A stretch of 64,000 nt of DNA from Opitutia bacterium UBA7876 (GTDB lineage: Bacteria; Verrucomicrobiota; Verrucomicrobiia; Opitutales; Seribacteraceae), in the NCBI GenBank assembly GCA_002500665.1, contig DLRY01000017.1:40588-104587 (forward strand). The letters are read 5' to 3'. The translations under genes and the position numbers were made by a program. The notes below the pieces were generated by a model, which made no database searches, was not told the DNA's origin, and saw nothing but the letters and a program-made list of their open reading frames with translations. Numbering within the stretch: the first letter of the stretch is position 1; each line of letters starts with the position of its first letter. Shown here one piece after another: positions 8,772 to 17,650 of this stretch.

Positions 8772-8800
8772 GTTTAAATATTCTTTTTCTTTATTTAAAC
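8772..8800. promoter_or_regulatory. AT-rich inverted repeat upstream of the hypothetical gene
   Basis: GTTTAAAT (8772-8779) and ATTTAAAC (8793-8800) form a perfect 8-bp inverted repeat with a 13-base T-rich spacer. It lies 52-80 bases upstream of the chosen start of the minus-strand hypothetical gene, where a promoter or operator would sit. No transcription factor can be assigned. Confidence 0.35.
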
Positions 8801-8833
8801 TTTTGCCATGACGGAATCGGGCTAATCGGAGGT

Positions 8834-8929
8834 ATGGCGGACGCGTCCTTTTTTCTTGATGCCCCGAGGGCAACTCCATTGGGCACGAAGGCCGGACTGG
8901 TACAGGTAATACGCGTCCGCAGGTATTAG
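8834..8929 (+). CDS. Possible 31-residue small ORF
   Basis: ATG at 8834 preceded directly by GGAGGT opens a 31-codon frame ending TAG at 8927-8929, with a basic end (VIRVRRY). The ribosome site is only one base from the ATG, closer than usual, and the frame includes a short inverted repeat, so it may be chance. It is the only coding candidate between the hypothetical gene and the DUF1080 gene. Confidence 0.15.
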   Translation: MADASFFLDAPRATPLGTKAGLVQVIRVRRY

Positions 8930-8934
8930 ACTAG

Positions 8935-9969
8935 CTATTTTTCCAGAATCCAGACGTTGCGGAACTGAAGTGGGTTACCGTGGCCCTGAAGCTTGATCGG
9001 TCCCGGTGTTCCCTCGGGATCCCGTCGCGAGCCGCCTGTTTTTCTAGGGATTTCAAAATCCTTGTGGATGGCGATACCGTTGAGACGAACCGTGATCTTG
9101 GCATTCTTGACCTTTTTGCCATCTTTGGCCCTAGCGTTGGTGAAGTCGACGTCGTAGGTTTGCCAAGAGAGTGGCGGAAAACATGCATTCAAGTCCGAGT
9201 CCTTGATGGAGTATATTCCTCCGCACTCGTTGTGCATGCCCTCCAGACCGAAGGAGTCAAGAATCTGAACCTCGAAATGGTCTATTTGGTAAAAACCGCT
9301 GTTCCCACGGCCTTGTCCGCGAGCCGCTGGGCGGTAGGGGAGAAGGAATTCAAGGTGCATGTGATAGTCGTTGAATTTTCTTTTGGTGCGGATGTCGGAG
9401 CCATCGGTGTTGAGTAGCTTGGTTTTGGCGTCCAGCCTGCCACCTAGCCACTCCTCCTTATCGGAACCATCGAAGAGAGTGATCGCTCCCTTTGGGGGGC
9501 TCTTGCCGAGGGTGGGGCTGCGACGTTCGGTCTTCTTGAGAACGGGGCCTTTATCTAGATAGATCTTACCGTCTCGGATCGTTCCGGTATGGGCTTTGTG
9601 TCCCTGGGGGGGGAATTGTCTGGTGGCGCTGAAGTCGGAGGGTGCTCCGGCAAGGTACTTGCGGCTTCCTTCGGCCGGGTTGAGGTTAACCTTCCCGCCC
9701 TTCAGGTTTCCCGTGAGAAGACTCCGGTTCTTACCATCCCAGCCAACCCCGGGAAGGCCTCCCGGGTAAAGGACTACCTGAAAGTTTCCCTTGTCGAGGG
9801 CGATAACTTGGGCCCCTATCCCTTTCCCGAGGTACTCACCTTGAACGGCGAAATCCGCAGGGATCTTGGGATCCTCGGGGTCGACGTAGGTCCCGGCGAA
9901 GTCTTTCTTGGCAGAGAGGCACAGGAAAGGGGTGATAATGGAAACGAAAAAGAAGGGTAACAGTTTCAT
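8935..9969 (-). CDS. Exported DUF1080 (3-keto-disaccharide hydrolase-like) protein
   Basis: Predicted secreted protein with a C-terminal DUF1080 domain (about residues 155-344), a concanavalin-like fold now linked to 3-keto-glycoside hydrolysis. Visible family marks are AITLFDGSDKEEWLGG, DYHMHLEFLLPY, GNSGFYQIDHFEVQILDS and the tail GPIKLQGHGNPLQFRNVWI. The N-terminal 150 residues after the signal peptide (MKLLPFFFVSIITPFLCL) hold a second beta-rich domain often found with it. I use ATG 9969, which has GGGATGG just upstream; an ATG at 9975 is in frame. Such proteins are abundant in Planctomycetes and Verrucomicrobia and usually act on polysaccharide-derived sugars. It stands alone. Confidence 0.88.
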   Translation of the reverse strand: MKLLPFFFVSIITPFLCLSAKKDFAGTYVDPEDPKIPADFAVQGEYLGKGIGAQVIALDKGNFQVVLYPGGLPGVGWDGKNRSLLTGNLKGGKVNLNPAEGSRKYLAGAPSDFSATRQFPPQGHKAHTGTIRDGKIYLDKGPVLKKTERRSPTLGKSPPKGAITLFDGSDKEEWLGGRLDAKTKLLNTDGSDIRTKRKFNDYHMHLEFLLPYRPAARGQGRGNSGFYQIDHFEVQILDSFGLEGMHNECGGIYSIKDSDLNACFPPLSWQTYDVDFTNARAKDGKKVKNAKITVRLNGIAIHKDFEIPRKTGGSRRDPEGTPGPIKLQGHGNPLQFRNVWILEK

Positions 9970-10064
9970 ATCCATCCCAATATTCGGCAATTCCCTTCCA
10001 TTGCAAGAGGCAAGAAGTCAAGTTGTGGAATTTGTTCGGATTATTCGTCTCGAAGTATCGGTGC

Positions 10065-10511
10065 CTAGGATTTCTCGATCAGGTCGGCAAAGCTTCTCAT
10101 GTACTCGATAACGTCTTGCTTAACGTTTCGGCGCAGGTAGCGGAAGCCGCCGTTCAAGTTCTGCAGGATTCGCTTGTCGGAGAGGTTTTCCAGTTTAACG
10201 ATGTCGGAATGACTCATGCCGTGCCTCTCCATGGTCAGAAAAATCTCCTCCACCTTGCTACCGGTGCATGAGCAATAGTCGTTGGCATGCTCGGACCACT
10301 CGTCGAGCTGGTAGTCTACGGAACGCACGATCTCGTGGCTGCTCATGCCTGTTATGGTCTGTATGAGATGCCCCGCATTGCATTGCCCCATATGGCCCCA
10401 CTGATATCGAGTGTCATCCTTTTCCAAGCGAGTGGAAGTATTCCGCAGGGCATCCACGAGAAATCGCTTGTTGGAAACCGAATGAGAGGCATGAGTACTT
10501 GATGTATTCAT
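10065..10511 (-). CDS. Conserved protein of unknown function with CNxGHL motif
   Basis: 148 residues, no signal peptide. The segment RYQWGHMGQCNAGHLIQTIT followed by a W-S-E-x-A-N-D-Y-C motif is one I associate with uncharacterised proteins in Bacteroidota and relatives; no function is known to me. Conserved-looking Cys and His (C in QCNAGH, C in DYCSC) could bind a metal, which is inference. The C-terminal half is helical (EEIFLTMERHG, VKLENLSDKRIL). It is divergent from the DUF1553 gene, sharing a 120-base upstream region. Confidence 0.6.
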   Translation of the reverse strand: MNTSSTHASHSVSNKRFLVDALRNTSTRLEKDDTRYQWGHMGQCNAGHLIQTITGMSSHEIVRSVDYQLDEWSEHANDYCSCTGSKVEEIFLTMERHGMSHSDIVKLENLSDKRILQNLNGGFRYLRRNVKQDVIEYMRSFADLIEKS

Positions 10512-10631
10512 AACTTGAAAAACTATCCTAATGATCGAGAAATTTCAAACTGTTTTGCATTTTTGGGCCCCCCTCAGAAAACGACCCGCATGGAATACAA
10601 AGAATTGTCTCTCGACCAGTGATCCCTTAGC

Positions 10632-13028
10632 ATGAAGTTCGTGATTAGACGCTCTTTCAGCCTCGCCTGCCTCTTCGCCTGCCTTTGCATGGCACGCGGT
10701 TCGGTGGACTACGCTAAAGAGCGGCTCGGGCACTGGGCATATCGTCTCCCGGCCCGTTCTCCCGCTCCCGAGACCTCGGCCAAGTGGGGAGCCAACCCGG
10801 TCGACTCGTTCGTTCTGGCCACCCTCGAGAGAAATGGCTTGTCGGCTTCCCCGTTGGCGGGCAAGCGGACCTTGATTCGGAGGGCGACCTTCGACCTGCA
10901 CGGTCTGCCCCCGTCCTTTGCCGAAGTGGAGGAATTCGTAAACGATTCGTCGCCAGACGCCTACAGAAGGCTTATCGACAGACTTCTCGAATCTCCCCGC
11001 TACGGGGAGCGCTGGGGCAGGCACTGGCTCGACGTCGCCCGCTACGCCGACACTCAGGGATACAACCTGACCAGGAGCAGCAAGTACCCCTTTGCCTATA
11101 CTTACAGGGATTACGTCATCCGCTCCTTCAACGAGGACAAGCCTTTCGACCGTTTCATCCTGGAGCAACTGGCCGCAGACCTGCTGGAGGATCCGGACAA
11201 GAGGAACCTTGCCGCCCTAGGCTTCCTGACCACGGGGGAGCGTTTCATCAACAAGCCTCATGAGATCGCCAACGACAGGCTGGACGTTACCACCCAAGGC
11301 TTCCTTGCCATGACCATTGGCTGCGCACGCTGCCACGATCACAAGGCCGATCCCATCCCGAGCGCCGATTATTATTCCCTGTTCGGGGTGTTCATGAGCA
11401 CGCAGGAACCTAAGGCCGAGGAATTACCCGTAATCGGAAAACCTGCCAGCGATGAGGCTCACCGGAAATTTCTGGCCGAGAGGGCGAAACTGGAAAGGCG
11501 AGTTGAAGACAAGCTCAGTGAGGTCTTCCGGAAGGCCCGCAAGGAATGGCCCGGGGTCGTCGACGGCTTGGTGGATTACCTCGGCAAGAACCGCCTGAGC
11601 AAACAGGAAAACCTGCGCGATTATCGCGGGCGCCCCCTGCGCAAGGGACACGTTATTTTCCTGAAAGACTTCGTTTCCGGTCAGCAAGGACTGAAGAATC
11701 CTTTTTACCGACTTCTCCACTTGGTGTACAAAGAGGACGCCGACAAGCGCATCCCTCATCTTGTTCGGTCCTTCCGCGAGCGCCCCGACGTCCCTATCCC
11801 TCTGGCCGCCTCGCTAAAGTCTCTTGAGCCTGCGACCCGCAAGAAAGTGTATGAGGCCTACCGCGACCTTTTGAAGCGGGCTTTTGCCGCGCCCCTCGCC
11901 GCTGAATTTGCCCGAATACGTTCTCTGGTCGATGGAGTGCAGTTCGAGAAGGCCTTTGGCACAGTGGACAAGAACGGGCTTGTGGAGCGTAATGAGCGGG
12001 TCCAGTTGACTAAGATCAAGAACGGGTTCCCAAAGCTCCTGGCAACCGAGGGCGCTCCGCCACGGGCGATGGTGCTCTATGATAAAGCCAATGCCTACAG
12101 CCCCTACGTTTTCCTTCGTGGAAAGCCGGAAAACAGGGGTCCGTCCGTGGAGCGGCGTTTCCCCCAAGTTCTCTCCCTGCGGGATGAGCATCGTTCCTTC
12201 AAGCAGGGGAGCGGGCGGCTCGAGCTTGCCCGGGCTATTGCCGACTCGGGTAATCCTCTCACCGCAAGAGTCATCGTGAACCGGGTCTGGCAATGGCATT
12301 TCGGTCAAGGCATTGCTCCGACCCCGAGCGAGTTCGGGAAGATGGGGATGGCTCCGACCAACCCTGAGCTTCTGGACCATTTGGCGATCTGGTTCGTTGA
12401 GAACGGATGGTCAATCAAGAAGCTTCATAGGTACCTTATGAACTCTGCGACCTACCGACAGCAAAGCCTGGCGGTAGGTAAGTCGGTGAGTTCGGACGAG
12501 GCGAACCGTTTTTTGTGGAGAATGAACCCCCGCCGGCTCGAGTGGGAAGCCATGCGCGACTCCATCCTCCACGTCTCAGGAAGTCTCTCCCATCGCGACA
12601 AGGGAGGGCTCCCGGTGGATTTGCTCGCCCTCAAAGAGCGCAATTTTCGCTCCGTCTTCGGCTTCCTTGACAGGGAGAGGATTCCCGGCGTCCTGCGTAC
12701 GTTCGATTTCCCAACGCCTCAGGTATCCTGCGAGGCCAGGGTCCGTACGGTGGTTCCCCAGCAAGGACTCTTTCTCATGAATTCCAAATTCGTGGTCGAG
12801 TCTTCCAAGCGCATGGCCGCACTCCTTCCCGAAGGTTCCCCCGAAGCTCGCGTCAGGGCGCTCTTCCGCCGAGCAATAAGTCGGGAGCCTACCTCCTCCG
12901 AATTATCTAAGTCCAAGTCCTTTATCTTGCGCTCCTCTTCATCGAGGCAGGATGGGACGTCCTTCTCCAGTTGGGATGCCTTGGCCCAAGTAATGCTCAT
13001 GAGCAATGAATTCCTCTATGTCGACTAA
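10632..13028 (+). CDS. DUF1549/DUF1553-domain exported protein
   Basis: Large exported protein of the Planctomycete/Verrucomicrobia PSD1 type. After a signal peptide (LACLFACLCMARG) come DUF1549 (about residues 55-255) and DUF1553 (about 515-770). DUF1549 marks are RRATFDLHGLPP, YGERWGRHWLDVARYADT and TIGCARCHDHKADPI, the last a CxxCH near residue 231 that could hold heme. DUF1553 marks are LTARVIVNRVWQWHFG and NPRRLEWEAMRDSI. Many relatives carry an N-terminal cytochrome-like domain; this one does not. It is 3 bases from the DUF1501 gene, a standard pairing thought to serve sulfated-polysaccharide or glycan use, although the biochemistry is not settled. Confidence 0.92.
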   Translation: MKFVIRRSFSLACLFACLCMARGSVDYAKERLGHWAYRLPARSPAPETSAKWGANPVDSFVLATLERNGLSASPLAGKRTLIRRATFDLHGLPPSFAEVEEFVNDSSPDAYRRLIDRLLESPRYGERWGRHWLDVARYADTQGYNLTRSSKYPFAYTYRDYVIRSFNEDKPFDRFILEQLAADLLEDPDKRNLAALGFLTTGERFINKPHEIANDRLDVTTQGFLAMTIGCARCHDHKADPIPSADYYSLFGVFMSTQEPKAEELPVIGKPASDEAHRKFLAERAKLERRVEDKLSEVFRKARKEWPGVVDGLVDYLGKNRLSKQENLRDYRGRPLRKGHVIFLKDFVSGQQGLKNPFYRLLHLVYKEDADKRIPHLVRSFRERPDVPIPLAASLKSLEPATRKKVYEAYRDLLKRAFAAPLAAEFARIRSLVDGVQFEKAFGTVDKNGLVERNERVQLTKIKNGFPKLLATEGAPPRAMVLYDKANAYSPYVFLRGKPENRGPSVERRFPQVLSLRDEHRSFKQGSGRLELARAIADSGNPLTARVIVNRVWQWHFGQGIAPTPSEFGKMGMAPTNPELLDHLAIWFVENGWSIKKLHRYLMNSATYRQQSLAVGKSVSSDEANRFLWRMNPRRLEWEAMRDSILHVSGSLSHRDKGGLPVDLLALKERNFRSVFGFLDRERIPGVLRTFDFPTPQVSCEARVRTVVPQQGLFLMNSKFVVESSKRMAALLPEGSPEARVRALFRRAISREPTSSELSKSKSFILRSSSSRQDGTSFSSWDALAQVMLMSNEFLYVD

Positions 13029-13031
13029 ATC

Positions 13032-14429
13032 ATGAAGGCAGGACTCAGCCGCAGAGACTTTCTTGCTTCCACGGGGATGGGAATGAGTCTCCTCGGGCTC
13101 GGCTTGCTCGGTGTCCGAGATGGAATGGCCAATCCCTTTCAGCCCCGCCCCTCCCATTTTCATGCCAAGGCCAAGCACGTCATTCACGTCTTTTGCAACG
13201 GTGGAGCCTCTCAGATCGATACTTTTGACCCCAAGCCCGTCCTAAGGAAATATGCGGGCAAGAGAATTCCCATCCACCTCAAGACCGAACGCGAGACCGG
13301 TGGGGCCTTCCCCTCGCCCTTCACCTTCAAGCAGTACGGGCAAAGCGGGATCCCCATCAGCGAGATCTTTCATCATCTTGGGGAACATGCGGACGACCTT
13401 TGCGTCATCCGTTCCATGCATACCAACGTGCCCAACCACGAGCCTTCCCTCATGATGCTCAACTGCGGGGATTCCATCCTTCCTCGTCCATCCATGGGGT
13501 CCTGGATCAATTACGGCCTTGGCTCGGTCAACGACAACCTTCCGGGATTTATCGCCATGTGCCCCGGTGGCGTTCCCATTAAGGGAGGAGCCAACTGGAG
13601 ATCCTCCTTTCTTCCCGGGATCTACCAAGGCACTCATATAGATACCAAGCACAAGGACCTGGAGAAGCTCATCGAGAACGTCCGCAACCGTCATCAAACC
13701 GATGCCTCCCAGCGCTCACAGATGGACCTGCTGGGAGAATTCAATCGGTTACATCTCCGTAAGCGCCCGGGGGATGCGGAGCTGCAGTCGCGCATCCACA
13801 ACTACGAACTGGCCTATCGCATGCAGATGGAGGCGAGCGATGCCTTTGACCTTTCGCGGGAGCCGGAAAGTGTCCGGGAGGCCTACGGCAAATCGGTTCA
13901 AGGCCGCCAACTTCTTTTGGCCCGCAGGCTCGTCGAGCGGGGAGTCCGCTTCGTACAGCTCTACCATGGGGCGGGGCAGCCATGGGACGACCATGATGAA
14001 ATTGAGAAGGGGCACCGAAAGCTTGCCGGGGAAAGCTCGCAGGGTCTGGCCGCCCTCATCGGAGATCTTAAGCAAAGGGGTCTCCTGGACGAGACCCTCG
14101 TGGTGTGGGGAGGCGAATTCGGCAGAACCCCCACGGTCGAACTGCCAAAGCCCGGAGCCAACCAGGGCAAGGTCAACGGTCGCGACCACAACAACCACGG
14201 CTTCACCATGTTCCTTTGCGGGGGCGGGGCCAAGGGAGGTACGATTTACGGGGCGACGGACGAATTCGGCTTCGCGGCGGTCGAGGACAAGGTTCACGTG
14301 CATGACCTGCAGGCGACCATTCTTCACCTGCTGGGCCTCGACCACGAGCGGCTTACCTACCGATACTCGGGCCGGGATTTTCGCCTTACCGACGTCCACG
14401 GAAAGGTGGTTCCGGGCTTATTGGACTGA
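13032..14429 (+). CDS. DUF1501 family protein with Tat signal
   Basis: 465 residues. The N-terminus SRRDFLASTGMGMSLLGLG is a twin-arginine signal, so the protein is exported folded, perhaps with a metal. The body is DUF1501, a sulfatase/alkaline-phosphatase-like fold: HVFCNGGASQIDTFDPKP, GGEFGRTPTVE, DHNNHGFTMFLCGGGAKGG and a C-terminal ATILHLLGLDH. It has no CxPxR formylglycine motif, so it is not a classical sulfatase. It follows the DUF1553 gene by 3 bases and surely forms an operon with it. Confidence 0.93.
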   Translation: MKAGLSRRDFLASTGMGMSLLGLGLLGVRDGMANPFQPRPSHFHAKAKHVIHVFCNGGASQIDTFDPKPVLRKYAGKRIPIHLKTERETGGAFPSPFTFKQYGQSGIPISEIFHHLGEHADDLCVIRSMHTNVPNHEPSLMMLNCGDSILPRPSMGSWINYGLGSVNDNLPGFIAMCPGGVPIKGGANWRSSFLPGIYQGTHIDTKHKDLEKLIENVRNRHQTDASQRSQMDLLGEFNRLHLRKRPGDAELQSRIHNYELAYRMQMEASDAFDLSREPESVREAYGKSVQGRQLLLARRLVERGVRFVQLYHGAGQPWDDHDEIEKGHRKLAGESSQGLAALIGDLKQRGLLDETLVVWGGEFGRTPTVELPKPGANQGKVNGRDHNNHGFTMFLCGGGAKGGTIYGATDEFGFAAVEDKVHVHDLQATILHLLGLDHERLTYRYSGRDFRLTDVHGKVVPGLLD

Positions 14430-14627
14430 AAACCCCGAAGGTCGCTTATAAAATCCGTCCAAGTTTGTAATTCCAATTTCCGACCTCGCGCCTTAGCCTT
14501 TAGCCTTCTCCGCCTTTGCCTTGAGGTCCGTGGCTTCCCCTCGGCTTCCTACCGCCTTAATCCTAATTTCCGTTCAACCCGCTGAAAATAAAGTATAAGA
14601 CCCTTTTGAACAAGATAGCGTCCATGC

Positions 14628-15878
14628 ATGAAAATCTATCTTCACAAGGATGATTCGGGCCACGGACCCTTTACGATCGGGGAACTGAACGAGAGGGTCG
14701 AAACTGGGGAATTCTCCCCCGGCGACTTCGCCTGCCATGACGGCAAGAACTGGGTTCGGGTTGATGAAGTTCCGGGGTTTTCCCCTGTCGAAGGAACCAA
14801 GGCCCGGCCCGGCGAAGAATCATCCGTCCCTTCGTCTTTGAGCCACCTCGGCAGGAAGGAACCGAAGGCGCATCAGCTTGTCTTTCTTGGTACGGGTTCC
14901 GAATTTTTTGGTGTCTGGATAACCAACACTTTTCTGACCCTGTGTACCCTCGGCATTTATTCCGCCTGGGCCAAGGTGCGGCAGATCAATTACTTTTACG
15001 GAAATACTCTCCTGGACGGTTCATCCTTCTCCTTCGTTGCCAACCCCATATCCATCCTCAAGGGGCGTCTGATCGCCCTGGTATTCTTTGGGGCCTACCT
15101 CTACTTCCAGACGGTGGACCCCCTGATTTCGATATGGATCATGCTCGCCGTCTTGCCGTTCGTACCCCTACTAGTGGTCCGTTCCATGCGTTTTCGGATG
15201 CAGAATACCGAGTTTCGCGGCCTCCGTTTTAATTTTTCCGGGAGCGTGAGAAAGTCCTATGGGGTCTATCTGGGTGGCTTGATCCTTTCTTACATTACGG
15301 CCGGCATCCTTTTCCCATGGTGGGAGTGCCAGAAAAAACAGTTCCTGCTCGGCAACCTCAAATACGGTTCGGCCAACTTCCGGAGCTTACCTCAAGTCGG
15401 AGCCTTCTACAAGTGCGCTGGAATTTGCCTGCTTGCCTCCATCGGTGGCTTTGTCCTGCTCATGGTGGTTGCTATGGGAGTGGGTGCAATTTTTCCCATG
15501 GGCTCAGGTTCTGGCTCAGATATCATTCCCTTGGTCCTCGGACTGCTTTTTTATCTTTTTATAGGGGTCATGGCGGCCTACTGGTATACCTTTACTACCA
15601 ATCACGTGGTCGAGGTTACCAGTCTGCCTTCCGTAGCCTTCCAGAGTCGCATGCTCACGGGTGAAGTCCTTGGTCTATGGATCACCAACATCCTCCTGCT
15701 TGCCGTTACGATCGGCTTGGCTACGCCCTGGGTCATGGTCCGCAACGCACGCTACCGGATCAGTCGCACGACCGTTTTGGCCGAGGACCTTGACTCTTTT
15801 GTCGCCGGGCAGGTCGAGAGAACTTCCGCCCTTGGGGAGGAGCTGGGGGAGACGATCGACCTGGACATAGGCATATGA
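14628..15878 (+). CDS. GYF_2 domain fused to DUF898 (YjgN-like) membrane protein
   Basis: 416 residues. Residues 1-50 are a GYF_2 domain (MKIYLHKDDSGHGPFTIGEL, then W-V-R-V-D-E-V-P-G-F), usually a cytoplasmic peptide-binding module beside membrane domains. Residues 85-395 are DUF898/YjgN, a repeated membrane unit: FFGVWITNTFLTLCTLGIYS in the first half recurs as VLGLWITNILLLAVTIGLAT near the end. About eight membrane segments are likely. Its last 4 bases overlap the M48 peptidase start (ATGA). DUF898 genes are often next to M48 peptidases, and a joint role in membrane protein quality control is inferred. The 198 bases upstream hold nothing I can name. Confidence 0.88.
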   Translation: MKIYLHKDDSGHGPFTIGELNERVETGEFSPGDFACHDGKNWVRVDEVPGFSPVEGTKARPGEESSVPSSLSHLGRKEPKAHQLVFLGTGSEFFGVWITNTFLTLCTLGIYSAWAKVRQINYFYGNTLLDGSSFSFVANPISILKGRLIALVFFGAYLYFQTVDPLISIWIMLAVLPFVPLLVVRSMRFRMQNTEFRGLRFNFSGSVRKSYGVYLGGLILSYITAGILFPWWECQKKQFLLGNLKYGSANFRSLPQVGAFYKCAGICLLASIGGFVLLMVVAMGVGAIFPMGSGSGSDIIPLVLGLLFYLFIGVMAAYWYTFTTNHVVEVTSLPSVAFQSRMLTGEVLGLWITNILLLAVTIGLATPWVMVRNARYRISRTTVLAEDLDSFVAGQVERTSALGEELGETIDLDIGI

Positions 15879-16903
15879 AGAGCGAGATAGGCGGCAAATA
15901 TCATTATTCCGGTTCATCTCGGTCATCGGAGGCCAAAATGATTTGCACGCAAGGCGAGTTCCGTGTGCTCGACGAAGAGGGTAAGCAGCTTGCCGGCGCA
16001 AGGAGCAGGGAAGTGAAGGTTTCCTCCCGCTTGGGGAGCGTTCCCCGCATGGTCCGGTTTCCCGACCGCTCCTGTTTCGAAACCCCGGACAACGATGGCC
16101 TGGACGAGTGGCTGAAGGCTTCTGGCAGAGGAAGTGGCATCCTCTCGGTCCTTGAAGGAAAGTTGAGGTACGTCCTTTTACTGGGGCTGGCCACCATATT
16201 GCTGCTCTGGGCCTTCGTCGCCTATGGGATTCCTTCCTTGGCAAAAGTCGCCGCCCACCAGCTCCCGAGAGATTTTCTCGACGAGGCCTCGGATTTTACC
16301 CTCGAGACCCTGGACGACCTGGTCCTTGAACCGAGTGAGCTGGAAGAGGACCGAAGAAAGGAAATCAGGAGCCTGGTCGATGCCACCTTCCCCTGGAAGG
16401 CGGAGACCGACTACCAACTGCTTTTCCGGAGGGGAGGGGAAGACCTTGGAGCCAACGCCTTCGCTTTGCCCAATGGCGTCATCGTCTTCACCGACGAGCT
16501 TGTTGGGCTACTTGAATCGGATGAGGAGATCCTGGCCGTTTTCGCCCATGAGTATGGGCACGTGGTGGAGCGACATTCCCTGCGCCAGTTCCTTCAGGAT
16601 TCAGCCGTTACCGTGCTCTCATTTCTCATTATAGGAGAGGCTACGGATACCCTGCAGGAGGCTCTAAACGCTCTTCCCGCAATCTTTCTCCACGGTGCGT
16701 ACTCGCGGGAATTCGAGACCCATGCCGACGATTACGCCTTCCGCATGCTGTCGGAGGCGGGCCTTTCGCCCAAATCCCTCGGGGATGCTCTCCGGCGACT
16801 CGAGGAGGAGCACGGGATGGGCGACGACATGCAGTATTTCTCCACTCATCCGCCTACCGAGGAAAGGATTCGGCGCGCCAATGAGGCCGAATGGCTGCCT
16901 TAA
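15875..16903 (+). CDS. M48-family membrane metallopeptidase
   Basis: 342 residues. The N-terminal 90 residues are a soluble beta-rich part, followed by one membrane segment (YVLLLGLATILLLWAFVAYG) and then an Oma1/BepA-type M48 domain. The zinc site is HEYGH (in EEILAVFAHEYGHVVERHS) with the third ligand Glu in SREFETHADDYAF. FPWKAETDYQLLFRRGG and ALPNGVIVFTDELV are standard M48C features. It is therefore an active-looking zinc endopeptidase held in the membrane. It is translationally coupled to the DUF898 protein. Its stop overlaps the remnant gene that follows on the minus strand. Confidence 0.9.
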   Translation: MKSEIGGKYHYSGSSRSSEAKMICTQGEFRVLDEEGKQLAGARSREVKVSSRLGSVPRMVRFPDRSCFETPDNDGLDEWLKASGRGSGILSVLEGKLRYVLLLGLATILLLWAFVAYGIPSLAKVAAHQLPRDFLDEASDFTLETLDDLVLEPSELEEDRRKEIRSLVDATFPWKAETDYQLLFRRGGEDLGANAFALPNGVIVFTDELVGLLESDEEILAVFAHEYGHVVERHSLRQFLQDSAVTVLSFLIIGEATDTLQEALNALPAIFLHGAYSREFETHADDYAFRMLSEAGLSPKSLGDALRRLEEEHGMGDDMQYFSTHPPTEERIRRANEAEWLP

Positions 16904-17650
16904 CGCTTAAGCTTTGCCCTGGAATCCGTGAAGACCGGCTCAGTCCAGGCGTAGTACTCGCCCAAGGAACCGTCCCCCCCTTTTTCGCGGCGGGTAACCT
17001 CGCACCGCAGGTAGGGCAGGTTGAACGGGCGGGACGCCCTTTGTCTCCGAGCTCGTCTGGATGACCTTCCCTCCAGGGCCAAAGAACTTGACCCAATAGC
17101 CGGTTTTGCCTTCCTTCAACTTACCTCCCGCAAGGATACGGGAGTACAATTCCTTGTTCGTGGCACTTTAGTCTTCCTCGATGGCATTTTTTGCAGGTTG
17201 CCGAACTACCTCCTTCAGTACGACCCCGGACGAGGAATAGAAGTCGCCTTTGGTCATCGCATGCGTGAGCGCCGGGAAGGACGGTTCCTCCGCCTGAACC
17301 ATGACCCACCCATGGCCCGGGTTAGACTTCTTGGCAGACCAATCGATAAAGTGATGAGCATCGTCGGAGCCCACTCCGAAAATGGTGATCCCTTGGGTCA
17401 GGAGGTCGTCCCATAGTTGCTCCGTCGAGGGATGCCAGGGGGCCCCGAAATTATGAACCGAGGGATGAACGTTGTAGAGCTCGAAGAGGTAAAGCTTCTC
17501 GACCGGCATCTTATCCCTGGCTTCTCCCATGTTTTAAAGCCATTCCGTCAATTCGGATTGATCGACCGCTCTGCACGCCTATGATGCGGGTGAAGATGGC
17601 CAACTCCTCCGCCTCCCCCTTTCCCGTCACTTCTTGACCCATTGCCGCCC
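16900..17650 (-). pseudogene. Decayed PHP-domain (CehA/McbA-like) metallohydrolase
   Basis: Remnant of a PHP-superfamily hydrolase; only about the C-terminal half is left, in three frames. Bases 17530-17168 encode a good match to the family core: EKLYLFELYNVHPSVHNFG, FGVGSDDAHHFIDW, GWVMVQAEEP and ALTHAMTKGDFYSSSGV. A TAA at 17168-17170 interrupts it. The same frame then continues through KTGYWVKFFGPGGKVIQTSS, and a shift near 17040 leads to RPFNLPYLRCEVTRREKGG and YYAWTEPVF. Upstream, in another frame, a short stretch (GQEVTGKGEAEEL) may be the preceding part; the N-terminal metal site is gone. I see at least two frame changes plus one stop, which is decay rather than one reading error. It fills most of the 738 bases between two plus-strand genes. 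Confidence 0.75.

Noticed and set aside
14430..14627. Possible gene or RNA in the gap before the GYF-DUF898 gene
   Set aside because: No start-stop frame with coding pattern, no hairpin with T-tract and no tRNA-like folding was seen.
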